Below, piece by piece: positions 39,145-46,545 of a stretch of DNA of 46,545 bases; the stretch's first letter is position 1, and each line of letters starts with the position of its first letter. Made by a program: the position numbers and the translations under genes. The notes under the pieces are model-generated. The model was not told the origin of the DNA. It worked only from the letters and a program-made list of their open reading frames with translations, and searched no databases. The stretch is from Streptosporangiaceae bacterium (GTDB lineage Bacteria > Actinomycetota > Actinomycetes > Streptosporangiales > Streptosporangiaceae), in contig JAICWX010000025.1 of the NCBI GenBank assembly GCA_025934635.1, positions 1 to 46,545 on the forward strand. Direction: 5' to 3'.

Positions 39145-39650
39145 TTCCGCCGGGCCCGCGCGGTGGCCACGATGGCGTCGATGATGCCCCGGTAGCCAGT
39201 GCAGCGGCACAGGTTCGACGCGACAAGCTCGCGGGCCCGCGCCTCCGCCGGGCCAGGCGCGCCGGCCAGGCCGGCCTCGCCGGTTTCGCCGGCCTCGGCC
39301 AGGTAGGCCTCGGCGAGCATGAGGAAGCCGGGCGTGCAGAACCCGCACTGCAGGGCGTGATGATCGCTGAACGCCTGCTGCAGGTCGGACAGCTGCTCCC
39401 CGTCGGCGAGCCCTTCCACCGTGCGGATCTCGGTCCCGTCGGCCTGGACCCCGAACACCAGGCAGGCGCGGACCGGCTGGCCGTCCATGAGCACGGTGCA
39501 GGCGCCGCAGATGCCGTGCTCGCAGCCGAGGTGGGTGCCGGTGTAGCCGAGGTCGTGGCGGAGCATGTCGGCCAGGGTGCGGCGGGCCTCGACCGCGACT
39601 TCGTGCTGGCGGCCGTTGACGCGCAGGGCGATGGCGTGCACGTCCTTCAT
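39141..39650 (-). CDS. Molybdenum hydroxylase small (2Fe-2S) subunit
   Basis: This 169-residue electron-transfer subunit has a plant-ferredoxin-type cluster ligated by Cys43, Cys48, Cys51 and Cys63 (CEHGICGAC and RAC), and a second cluster in the helical domain by Cys102, Cys105, Cys148 and Cys150 (CGFC and CRC). Between the last two pairs lies an insertion of about 18 residues rich in Gly, Glu and Ala (GETGEAGLAGAPGPAEA), which most homologues lack. It would pass electrons from the Mo centre to the FAD subunit. It overlaps both large-subunit genes by 4 nt and is the only small subunit in the operon. Confidence 0.94.
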   Translation of the reverse strand: MKDVHAIALRVNGRQHEVAVEARRTLADMLRHDLGYTGTHLGCEHGICGACTVLMDGQPVRACLVFGVQADGTEIRTVEGLADGEQLSDLQQAFSDHHALQCGFCTPGFLMLAEAYLAEAGETGEAGLAGAPGPAEARARELVASNLCRCTGYRGIIDAIVATARARRK

Positions 39651-41986
39651 GGCAGCTCTCCGGCATCGCTGAGGGCGGCGCTCACCTCGTGCGGCAGCAC
39701 CGGGATGTGGTCGAAGCGCACCCGCGTGCCGGACAGCGCGTCGTTGACGGCGTTGAGGACGGCGGCCGGGGCGCCGATCGTGCCGCCCTCCCCCATGCCC
39801 TTGGCGCCGGTCTCGCTGAACCGGGAGGGGGTTTCGAGGTGGATGATGTCGACCGGGCACATCTCCGCCGCGGTCGGCGCCAGGTAATCCATCAAGGTGG
39901 CGCTGGCCGGCTGGCCGTCGGGGTCGAAGCAGACCCGCTCGAGCAGCGCGGCCGCCATTCCCTGGGTGACGCCGCCGCGCACCTGCCCGTCCACCACCAC
40001 CGGGTTGATGACCACGCCGCAGTCCTCGACCACCAGGTACCGGTGCAGCCGGATCGCGCCGGTACCCGGGTCGATCACCACCATGGCCGCGTGGCAGGCG
40101 TTGGAGAAGGTGCCGGGGGGGTCGAACGTGGCCCGCGCCTCCAGCCCGTAGCGCAGCTCCTCGCTGACCCGGTGGGCCTGGAAATGGGCGAGCCGGGCCA
40201 GCTCGGAGATGGCGATGGCCGCGTTGTCGTCGCCGCGGACCCGGGCGGCGCCGCCGGCCAGCTCGATGTCGGCCGGGCTGGCCTCCAGCTGCCCGGCCGC
40301 GATCTTCCGCAGCTGCCCGGCCACCGCGTCGGCGGCGCGGCCGGCCGCGCCGCCGCCGATCACCACGGACCGGCTGCCCCAGGTGCCCCAGCCGTAGGAG
40401 GCCAGGTCGGTGTCGCCCTGCCGGAGCCGGATCTGGTCCGGGTGGATGCCGAGGCGGTCGGCGACGATCTGGGCGAACGTGGTCTCGTGGCCCTGGCCGT
40501 GCCCGCAGGTCCCGGTGGTGACGATGACCTCGCCGGTGGGGTCCATCCGGACCATCGCGGTGTCGTAGCCGGGCGTCATCCGCATCCGGCGCTGGGACAT
40601 GGTGGGCGTGCCGTAGGCGGTGCGCTCGGAGAAGCACGCGTAACCGATACCCGCGAGCTGTCCCCGGGCGCGCAGGACCGCCCGTTCGGCCGTCCAGCCC
40701 TTGGCCTTGACCTGCTGCTCGGCCAGGTCGAGGGACTCGCGGTAGCTGCCCTCGTCGTAGGTGATCTTGTTGATCCCGGTGTAGGGGAACTCGGGCCGGC
40801 CGATCAGGTTGGCCCGGCGCACCCGCAGCGGGTCGAGCCCGAGCGCCTCGGCCGCCTTCTCCATCAGCCGCTCCATCACCAGCACGATCTGCGGCCGCGA
40901 CACGCCCCGGTACGGCGCGGCCGGGGCCTTGCTGGTGGCGATGGCCCGGCCGCGGGCCCGGTAGGCGGGCACCTTGTACACCCCGGGCAGCTCGGTCGCG
41001 GCCATCAGCGGCTCGACCGCGCAGGTGAACGGGAACACCGAGTAAGCCCCGGTGTCGCAGTCGATCTCGGCATCGAGGCCGAGGATCCGCCCCTGCTCGT
41101 CGAAGGCGGCGGTGACCCGGTAGCGCTGCTCGTGGCCGTGGAAGGCGGCGGTCAGGTTCTCCTGCCGGTCCTCGGCCCAGCGCACCGGCCGCCGGAGCCG
41201 CAGCGCGGCCGCCGCCACGGCCACCTCTTCCCGGCCCACCACGCACTTCAGCCCGAACCCGCCGCCGACGTCGGGGGCGATGACCCGGACGGACCGCTCG
41301 GGCAGGTTCAGCGCCTGGGCGACGCCGGAACGGACCTGGTGCGGCACCTGGGTGGAGACGTGCATGACCAGCTGGTCGTCGCGGTCGTCCCATTCGGCCA
41401 GGCAGGCCCGTCCCTCGAGGGGCAAGGCGGCGAGCCGCGCGCTGGCGAAGGTCGCGCTGACGCAGGTCTTCGCCGCGGCGAAGACCTGCGGGAGCCGCTC
41501 GTCGTCGAACATCAGCAGGTCGACCAGGCAGTTACCGCGGTCGTGCAGGCGGGGGGCGCCGGGCGCGGTGGCGGCCTCGATGCTCGCCGCGGCGGGCTGC
41601 GGATCCCAGTCCACCTCGGCCAGCTCGGCCGCGTCCTCGGCCCGGTAGTCGTCATCGGCGACCACGATCGCCACCGGCTCGCCGACGAACCGGACCCGGT
41701 CGCCGGCCAGGATGGGCATCGCAGTGGGCACGAACTCGTCCCGTTCCAGCATCGCCAGCAGGGCCGGGTGCCCCAGGTCGGCCGCGGTGAACAGGGCCTG
41801 CACGCCGGGGGCCAGCCGGGCCGCGTCCGCGTCGATGCCGCCGACCAGGGCGTGCGCGTGCGGGCTGCGGACGAACGCGGCGTGCAGCAGCCCCGGCCGG
41901 GTCAGGTCGGCGGTGAACCGGCCCCGGCCGAGAAGCATCCGGCGGTCCTCCTTGCGCGGCAGCGGGGCGCCGATCCACTGGCTCAC
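39647..41986 (-). CDS. Molybdenum hydroxylase large (Mo-binding) subunit, first copy
   Basis: This 779-residue large subunit has [25 protein letters not shown] at the start, [26 protein letters not shown] in place of the CoxL active loop, [23 protein letters not shown], and Glu733 in GMGEGG as base. PYRGVSR marks the form II group, whose members hydroxylate varied aromatic or N-heterocyclic substrates. It is only distantly similar to the copy at 36853, so the two are not a recent duplication. It follows the FAD-subunit gene and overlaps it by 4 nt. This gene with the FAD and 2Fe-2S subunits gives one complete L-M-S enzyme. Confidence 0.92.
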   Translation of the reverse strand: MSQWIGAPLPRKEDRRMLLGRGRFTADLTRPGLLHAAFVRSPHAHALVGGIDADAARLAPGVQALFTAADLGHPALLAMLERDEFVPTAMPILAGDRVRFVGEPVAIVVADDDYRAEDAAELAEVDWDPQPAAASIEAATAPGAPRLHDRGNCLVDLLMFDDERLPQVFAAAKTCVSATFASARLAALPLEGRACLAEWDDRDDQLVMHVSTQVPHQVRSGVAQALNLPERSVRVIAPDVGGGFGLKCVVGREEVAVAAAALRLRRPVRWAEDRQENLTAAFHGHEQRYRVTAAFDEQGRILGLDAEIDCDTGAYSVFPFTCAVEPLMAATELPGVYKVPAYRARGRAIATSKAPAAPYRGVSRPQIVLVMERLMEKAAEALGLDPLRVRRANLIGRPEFPYTGINKITYDEGSYRESLDLAEQQVKAKGWTAERAVLRARGQLAGIGYACFSERTAYGTPTMSQRRMRMTPGYDTAMVRMDPTGEVIVTTGTCGHGQGHETTFAQIVADRLGIHPDQIRLRQGDTDLASYGWGTWGSRSVVIGGGAAGRAADAVAGQLRKIAAGQLEASPADIELAGGAARVRGDDNAAIAISELARLAHFQAHRVSEELRYGLEARATFDPPGTFSNACHAAMVVIDPGTGAIRLHRYLVVEDCGVVINPVVVDGQVRGGVTQGMAAALLERVCFDPDGQPASATLMDYLAPTAAEMCPVDIIHLETPSRFSETGAKGMGEGGTIGAPAAVLNAVNDALSGTRVRFDHIPVLPHEVSAALSDAGELP

Positions 41987-42843
41987 TGGCTCACCCGCCC
42001 CGCCTCGTCCAGCGCGCGGGCGACCAGGGTCGCGGTCAGCCTGCGCCGGTAGGCGGCGTCGCCGTGCGTGTCACCGGGCGGGTCGATCTGGCCGGCCGCG
42101 TGCTCGCCCATGGCCCGCCAGGTTTCACCGCTGGCGGGCTGCCCGCTCAGCGGGCCGGCGTCCACCTCCACCGGCTGCGAGCCGACCCCGCCCAGGACGA
42201 CGCGGCCGGACCGGCAGGTGCCGTCCGCGATGTCCGCGGACACCGCGGCGGCCACGACCGCGAAGTCCCCCTGCCGCTGGGCGAACTCGGTGAGCACCGC
42301 GGCCGGGGCGGCCTCGGGGAACCACAGCTCGGTGATCATCTCGTCGGGCGCGGCCGCGGTGCTGTAGTAGCCCTCGAAGAACCCGGCGGCCGGGACGGCC
42401 CGGTCCCCGGCCGGCCCGGTGAGCACGATCCGCGCGTTCAGCAGGACGGCCAGCAGGCACCATTCCGCGGCCGGGTCGGCGTGGGCGATGCTGCCGCCGA
42501 ACGTGCCCCGGCTGCGGATCGGGTAGTGCCCGATCCACCGGGCCGACCGGGGCAGCACGCCGAAGCCGCCCAGGACGGCCGGGTCGCGGCTGGTCTCGAC
42601 GGCGCGGTGGGTGGTCAGGGCGCCCACGCGCAGCCCGTCGCCGGCCCGGACCCGCAGGTAGCTCAGGCCGCCGATCCTGGACACGTCCACCAGGGCGGCC
42701 GGCCGGGCCAGCCGGAAGTTCATCATCGGCACCAGGCTCAGGCCGCCGGCCAGGATCTTCGCCTCGTCACCGAGCTCGGCCAGCAGCGCCACCGCCTCGG
42801 CGACGCTGTGCGCGCGATGATAGGCGAACGGCGCTGGCTTCAC
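41983..42843 (-). CDS. Molybdenum hydroxylase medium (FAD) subunit
   Basis: This 286-residue FAD-binding subunit has the two flavin motifs [17 protein letters not shown] (residues 32-48) and [14 protein letters not shown], and the CO-dehydrogenase flavoprotein C-terminal domain. It passes electrons from the Fe-S subunit to an acceptor. It is the first gene of the - strand operon and starts 48 nt from the palindrome that probably binds the GntR regulator. Only one FAD subunit is present although there are two large subunits. Confidence 0.93.
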   Translation of the reverse strand: MKPAPFAYHRAHSVAEAVALLAELGDEAKILAGGLSLVPMMNFRLARPAALVDVSRIGGLSYLRVRAGDGLRVGALTTHRAVETSRDPAVLGGFGVLPRSARWIGHYPIRSRGTFGGSIAHADPAAEWCLLAVLLNARIVLTGPAGDRAVPAAGFFEGYYSTAAAPDEMITELWFPEAAPAAVLTEFAQRQGDFAVVAAAVSADIADGTCRSGRVVLGGVGSQPVEVDAGPLSGQPASGETWRAMGEHAAGQIDPPGDTHGDAAYRRRLTATLVARALDEAGRVSQ

Positions 42844-42891
42844 CTGGCTCCCCTGGCCTGTGGGGTCCCTCGGCTGATGGGTCCGTTCACT

Positions 42892-42901
42892 TGGTATACC
42901 A
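42892..42901. promoter_or_regulatory. Probable GntR/FCD operator
   Basis: TGGTATACCA is a perfect 10-bp palindrome in the 119-bp region between the divergent FAD-subunit and crotonase genes. FCD-type GntR proteins bind TNGTNNNACNA-like or TGTATACA-like palindromes, and this site fits. The surrounding TTGGTATACCATATTT is also the most AT-rich spot of the region, so it may overlap a -10 element. Confidence 0.7.
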
Positions 42902-42962
42902 TATTTCAGGCGTTTCGGAAGCCCCCGGCAGGGCGGGGCCCGTACCGTTCGGGAGCCTGGAC

Positions 42963-43643
42963 ATGCCGCATCCCCACCTGGCCGTCGAGGCCAGCCCGGC
43001 CGGCTACCGCTGGCTGCGCCTGTCCCGGCCGGAGCGGCGCAACGCGCTCGACGTGAGCCTGCTGCGCGCGGTGACCGACGCGCTGGCGGCCGATCCGGAG
43101 GTCCCGGTCCTGCTGGCCAGCGCCGATCCGAGGGTGTTCTGCGCCGGGGCCGACCTGACCATCACACCGACCGAACGGGCGGCCGTTTCCGACCTGGTCT
43201 ACGACTGCTGCGAAATCATCCTGACCAGGCCCGGGCCGGTGATCGCGGTCCTGGCCGGGCCGGCGGTGGGCGGCGGCGCGCAGCTGGCCGCCGCGTCCGA
43301 CCTGCGGATCGCGAGCCCGGCGGCGCGGCTGCGCTGGACCGGGCCGCCCGGCGTGCACCTGTCGGTGGGTGCCTGGCTGCTGCCCGACCTGGTGGGCCGG
43401 GGCACGGCCATGGACCTGGTGCTGACCGGACGCTGGGTGGAGGCGGCCGAGGCGCTGGCGCTCGGCCTGGTCAACCAGGTCTGCGAGGACCCGGAACCGG
43501 TCGCGGCGGCCATCGCGGCCGGCCTGGCCGGGTACGGCCCGGGGGTCAAGACCGTGATGGCGGCGGGCGGCCTGCTGGACCGGATGCAGGCCGAGCGGGC
43601 GGCCAACCGCGCGGCCTGGGCCCGGCTACTGGCGGCCCCGTGA
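42963..43643 (+). CDS. Enoyl-CoA hydratase/isomerase family protein
   Basis: This 226-residue crotonase-fold enzyme has [19 protein letters not shown] at the start and the oxyanion-hole segments FCAGADL and [20 protein letters not shown]. The catalytic Glu pair of classical hydratases is not clearly present in the [23 protein letters not shown] stretch (no Glu in the usual places), so isomerase, hydrolase or lyase activity is as likely as hydration. ATG 42963 is chosen, as [10 protein letters not shown] is followed at once by the fold; an in-frame TTG at 42891 lies within the operator. The stop overlaps the ligase start (GTGA). Confidence 0.83.
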   Translation: MPHPHLAVEASPAGYRWLRLSRPERRNALDVSLLRAVTDALAADPEVPVLLASADPRVFCAGADLTITPTERAAVSDLVYDCCEIILTRPGPVIAVLAGPAVGGGAQLAAASDLRIASPAARLRWTGPPGVHLSVGAWLLPDLVGRGTAMDLVLTGRWVEAAEALALGLVNQVCEDPEPVAAAIAAGLAGYGPGVKTVMAAGGLLDRMQAERAANRAAWARLLAAP

Positions 43644-45220
43644 GCAGCGACGATCTCGTGAGCAGCGGCTTGCTCAGGGGCGGCGGTTACGAGGACTGGA
43701 GCCTGGCCGGGTGGCGGACGCACCTGCCGGGCGTGGCCGGCGTGCGGGAGTACGCCGCGGGACTGGGCGATCAGGCCGTACCCGGGCTGGCGGCCGCGGC
43801 GGCTAGCCGCTTCCCCGGCCGGGTCGCGGTCACCGTGGACGGCGAGCCGGTCACCCACGCCGCGCTCGACGAGGAGTCGGGCCGGGTGGCCGGATGGCTG
43901 GCCCGGCGGGTGGCACCCGGTGACCGGGTGCTGCTCGCGGCCGGCGCCAGCCTCGGCTTCGTGCGCTGCTACCTCGGCGCGCTGCGGGCCGGGGCAGTCG
44001 TGGTCCTGGCCAACCCGGGCTACACCGCCGCCGAGCTCCGGCACCTGGTCGCCGACTCCGGCGCCGTGCTGGCCTTCGCCGACCGGGAGCCCGCGGGCCG
44101 GCTGGCCGCCCTGGGGCCGGGCCTGGGGCTGACGGTCGCCGATGTCAGGGAGCCGCCCCCGGACACGGCGCCGGTAACCGGAATCGCCGTCGGGCCGGAC
44201 GACCCGGCGCTGCTCGCCTATACCTCCGGCACCACCGGCCGGCCCAAGGGAGTGCCGCTGACCCACCGCCAGGTGGCGGTCTCGGTCCGCGCGGTGATGG
44301 CGGCCTGGCGCTGGCAGGCCGATGACGTGCTGGTGCACGCCTTGCCGCTGTACCACCAGCACGGCCTGGGCGGCCTGCACACGGCGCTGTTCGCGGGCAG
44401 CACGGTGCACATCCGGTCCAGGTTCGCGGCGGCTGACCTGGTGCAGGCGGCCGCCCGCACCCGGGCCAGCGTGCTGTTCGCCGTGCCCACCATCTACCAG
44501 GCGCTGGCGGACAGCCCGGCCGCGCAGGCCGGCGGCCTGCGCGGCCTGCGGCTGGCGGTCTGCGGCTCGGCCCCGCTGAGCCCGGACCTGGCCGGCCGGC
44601 TGCCGCCGGTGCTCGGACGGCTGCCCCTGGTCAGGTACGGCACCACCGAAAGCGGCCTGGACGTCTCCAACCCGCTCGCCGGTCCCCGCGCGGACACCCT
44701 CGGGGTGCCGCTGCCCGGCGTGCTGGCCCGGATCCAGGGGGCGGAACGCCCGGCGGATCCCGGGCAGGACGGCGAGATCCAGGTCCGCGGGCCGCACGTC
44801 TTCACGGGCTACTGGAACGACCCGGCCGCGACCGCGGCCGCGTTCACCCCGGACGGCTGGTTCCGTACCGGCGACATCGGGGCCGTCGACCCCGCCTCCG
44901 GGCACCTGGTGATCCGCGGCCGGACCAAGGAGATGATCATCAGCGGCGGGCTGAACGTCTACCCGCGCGAGGTGGAGATCGCCCTGGAGAGCCACCCGTC
45001 GGTGGCCGAGGCCGCGGTGGCGGGGGTTCCCGACGAGCGCTGGGGCGAACGGGTGACCGCCTGGGTGGTACTGCGGGACGGGTGCGGATTCGACGAGGCG
45101 GCGCTCATCGCGCACGCCCGGACGGTACTGGCCGGGTACAAGTGCCCTAAGCGGGTGTTCCAGCGGGCCGAGCTGCCGCGCAACTCACTCGGCAAGATCG
45201 TCCGCAGCCAGCTGCGCTGA
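43640..45220 (+). CDS. Acyl-CoA synthetase, ANL superfamily (malonyl-CoA-synthetase/FadD-like)
   Basis: This 526-residue enzyme activates a carboxylic acid by ATP to the adenylate and then the CoA thioester. Motifs: P-loop YTSGTTGRPKG (194-204), PLYHQHGLGGLHTALFAG, the aromatic/acid motif RYGTTES, the GWFRTGDIG hinge region, and the Lys of NSLGKIVRSQLR at the end. HQHGLGGLH and RYGTTE resemble MatB-type malonyl-CoA synthetases, but the acyl pocket cannot be read with certainty. The start is GTG at 43640, overlapping the crotonase stop. It would hand a CoA ester to the crotonase and so work in the same pathway as the divergent Mo hydroxylase. Confidence 0.86.
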   Translation: MSSDDLVSSGLLRGGGYEDWSLAGWRTHLPGVAGVREYAAGLGDQAVPGLAAAAASRFPGRVAVTVDGEPVTHAALDEESGRVAGWLARRVAPGDRVLLAAGASLGFVRCYLGALRAGAVVVLANPGYTAAELRHLVADSGAVLAFADREPAGRLAALGPGLGLTVADVREPPPDTAPVTGIAVGPDDPALLAYTSGTTGRPKGVPLTHRQVAVSVRAVMAAWRWQADDVLVHALPLYHQHGLGGLHTALFAGSTVHIRSRFAAADLVQAAARTRASVLFAVPTIYQALADSPAAQAGGLRGLRLAVCGSAPLSPDLAGRLPPVLGRLPLVRYGTTESGLDVSNPLAGPRADTLGVPLPGVLARIQGAERPADPGQDGEIQVRGPHVFTGYWNDPAATAAAFTPDGWFRTGDIGAVDPASGHLVIRGRTKEMIISGGLNVYPREVEIALESHPSVAEAAVAGVPDERWGERVTAWVVLRDGCGFDEAALIAHARTVLAGYKCPKRVFQRAELPRNSLGKIVRSQLR

Positions 45221-45222
45221 CT

Positions 45223-46545
45223 TCAGAGGTCGCGGGGGGAACTCTTCGCCAGGCCGTAGCGGGCCGCGACCGGGTTCCACACCTGCACGAACGCCGCCTT
45301 GGCGGCGTCCGCCTGCTGGCTGGTGCTGAACGCGGCATTGTAAGTGAAAGACTGGCTGGACGGGATGCACCCGCTCGCCTTCTGCTGCCGCGCCCAGCTC
45401 AGGTAGTCCTGGTCGGCCTTCAGCGAGCGGCTCAGCGCGGTGATCAGAGCGGACTTCACCTTCGCGCCGTCCGGGAGGGCCGAGACCGTCAGGGCCGACG
45501 CCCGGTGGTACTCGCTGGTCCGCTGGTTCACCACGTCCTGCAGCTGGCTGGCCGCGCCGCCCAGGTTCACGCACGAGCCGACCTGCTTGACGGCCTGGTG
45601 CAGGGCCGTCCGGGCGTCCGCGCTCGAGGCCAGCAGGGTGTCCAGGGCGACCGCCTGCCGGGCGGCCGCCGACGACGCAGGCGAGGATGACGTCGCCGGC
45701 GGGGACGCCGGCGACGCGGACGCCGTCGGCGGGGACGCCGGCGAGGATGCCGGGGCCGCCCCGGCGGAGTGGCCGGAAGCCGGGCGGTTGGACAGGATGA
45801 ACCCGGTCACGACCGCGGCGATCACCACGACCACGGCCAGGGCCGCCAGCGCGGGCCGCAGCCAGCGCCGGCCCGGCGGGGAGCTCTGCGGAGGGCTCGG
45901 CGGCGGACCGGAGCCGGGCCGGGGCGCGGGCCCGGCCGGCCAGTCGGCCGTGTCCGCGGGCGGCCCGGCGGGCGCGGCCGCGATCGGAGCGAATTCCCCG
46001 GCCGGGGCGGCGGGCGAGGTGAAGTCCGGGGCGAGCGGGGCGGCCGGCGTGAGTTCCCTGGGCCTGGGCGCAATCAGCAGGGACGGCCCGGCCAGGCTGA
46101 CCGGGATGCGCTGGGCGGCCGGGCCCGGGCCGGCCGGGGCCTGCTGGCGGGCCGGCGCCGGCCCGGCCCGCAGCACCGACCCGAGGCCCAGGGCGGCGCG
46201 CAGTTCCGCGGCGAACCGGCCGCAGCTCGGGTACCGGTCGGCCGGCTCCTTGGCCAGCGCCCGGGCCAGCACCGCGTCCACCGCGGCGGGCAGGCCCGCC
46301 CGCCGCGCCGCCGCCACCGGCGGCGGCGCGTACAGCTGTGAGTACATCAGCGTCAGGCCCTGCTCCGCGCCGAACGGCGGCGCCCCGCAGAGCAGCTCGA
46401 ACGCGGTGCAGGCGAGCGCGTAGAGGTCGGCCCGGCCGTCGAGCACGTCCCCCTCGATCTGCTCGGGGGCGAGGTAGTCGAGGGTGTCGGCGATCTGGTC
46501 CGCCGCCGTGACCAGGCCGGGCGGGAACACGCGGCCCATCCCGAA
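45223..46545 (-). CDS. PknB-type Ser/Thr protein kinase (N-terminus beyond window)
   Basis: The gene enters from the right edge. The first codons in the window read FGMGR, the rest of a DFG motif, so the N-lobe and HRD loop are outside. Seen are the activation segment TLDYLAPEQIEGD, the F-helix region DLYALACTAFELLCGAPPFG, and the Arg of EPADRYPSC. A Pro-rich linker of about 120 residues, one membrane helix (LAALAVVVVIAAVVTGFIL), a Ser/Ala/Pro linker and a C-terminal outer domain with two Cys follow; there are no PASTA repeats. The outer domain, about 150 residues with VGSCVNLGGAASQLQDVV and ASGCIPSSQSF, may sense a signal. The ATG at 46539 is the Met after DFG, not the start. It is convergent with the ligase, 2 nt apart. 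Confidence 0.9.
   Translation of the reverse strand, partial: FGMGRVFPPGLVTAADQIADTLDYLAPEQIEGDVLDGRADLYALACTAFELLCGAPPFGAEQGLTLMYSQLYAPPPVAAARRAGLPAAVDAVLARALAKEPADRYPSCGRFAAELRAALGLGSVLRAGPAPARQQAPAGPGPAAQRIPVSLAGPSLLIAPRPRELTPAAPLAPDFTSPAAPAGEFAPIAAAPAGPPADTADWPAGPAPRPGSGPPPSPPQSSPPGRRWLRPALAALAVVVVIAAVVTGFILSNRPASGHSAGAAPASSPASPPTASASPASPPATSSSPASSAAARQAVALDTLLASSADARTALHQAVKQVGSCVNLGGAASQLQDVVNQRTSEYHRASALTVSALPDGAKVKSALITALSRSLKADQDYLSWARQQKASGCIPSSQSFTYNAAFSTSQQADAAKAAFVQVWNPVAARYGLAKSSPRDL

Noticed and set aside
36853..42843. True (form I) carbon monoxide dehydrogenase coxMSL
   Set aside because: Neither large subunit has the VAYRCSFR active-site loop; they read PYRGVSR and TYRAPGR, which are of the form II type.
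1..46545. CRISPR arrays, tRNA or rRNA genes, IS elements, integrases
   Set aside because: No regular spaced repeats, clover-leaf sequences, transposase or integrase motifs were seen on either strand.

Overview
The window is very GC-rich (well above 70% by eye), with strong third-position G/C bias, frequent GTG/TTG starts, 1-8 nt stop/start overlaps and bald lipoprotein and Ser/Thr-kinase genes typical of Actinomycetota. A soil-dwelling, filamentous-type actinobacterium fits the gene content (plant-polymer, aromatic and polysaccharide metabolism), but the genus cannot be read from the sequence. No rRNA, tRNA, CRISPR array, IS element or phage gene was seen.

Layout. (1) 1-7214, + strand: a sugar-oligomer operon of Opp/Dpp-type ABC transporter (end of one permease, second permease, two ATPases), GH4 glycosidase, secreted GH9 glycosidase and BadF/BadG-type sugar kinase, closed by a strong hairpin. 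The order recalls the Vibrio chitobiose/glucosamine operon with a GH4 gene inserted. (2) 7266-9732, - strand: two tandem lipoproteins of the COG4315/Lipoprotein_15 family and an esterase. (3) 9770-14689, - strand: a protocatechuate block (pcaB, pcaC, pcaI, pcaJ, pcaH, pcaG). (4) 14799-18144, + strand: GABA-type aminotransferase, an FAD amine oxidase and an SRPBCC protein.

(5) 18139-35144 is the most unusual part. It is a surface-polysaccharide locus built from repeated modules: [GT39-like membrane glycosyltransferase, BcsA-like processive GT2 synthase, exported GH26-like glycosidase] occurs twice in tandem, then one more GH26-like gene. Facing it on the - strand are a nucleotide-sugar dehydrogenase, a 52-residue membrane peptide overlooked by length cutoffs, a HasA/NodC-like GT2 synthase and another GH26-like gene. 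A fifth GH26-like gene is transcribed divergently. The island is bracketed by two directly repeated, diverged copies of a gene for a single-pass membrane protein of unknown function. The second copy carries at its 3' side a 30-codon remnant of the SRPBCC gene that adjoins the first copy, so a segment of about 1.4 kb was duplicated. The genes suggest synthesis of two related beta-linked polymers plus a hexuronate-containing one, each paired with its own extracytoplasmic trimming or release enzyme.

(6) 35313-45220: a catabolic locus. A molybdenum-hydroxylase operon with one FAD subunit, one 2Fe-2S subunit and two large Mo subunits, followed by a GntR/FCD regulator and an alpha/beta hydrolase, is transcribed away from a crotonase and an acyl-CoA ligase. 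A perfect TGGTATACCA palindrome lies in the divergent promoter region and is the likely GntR operator. (7) 45223-46545: a PknB-type Ser/Thr kinase cut by the window end at its DFG motif.
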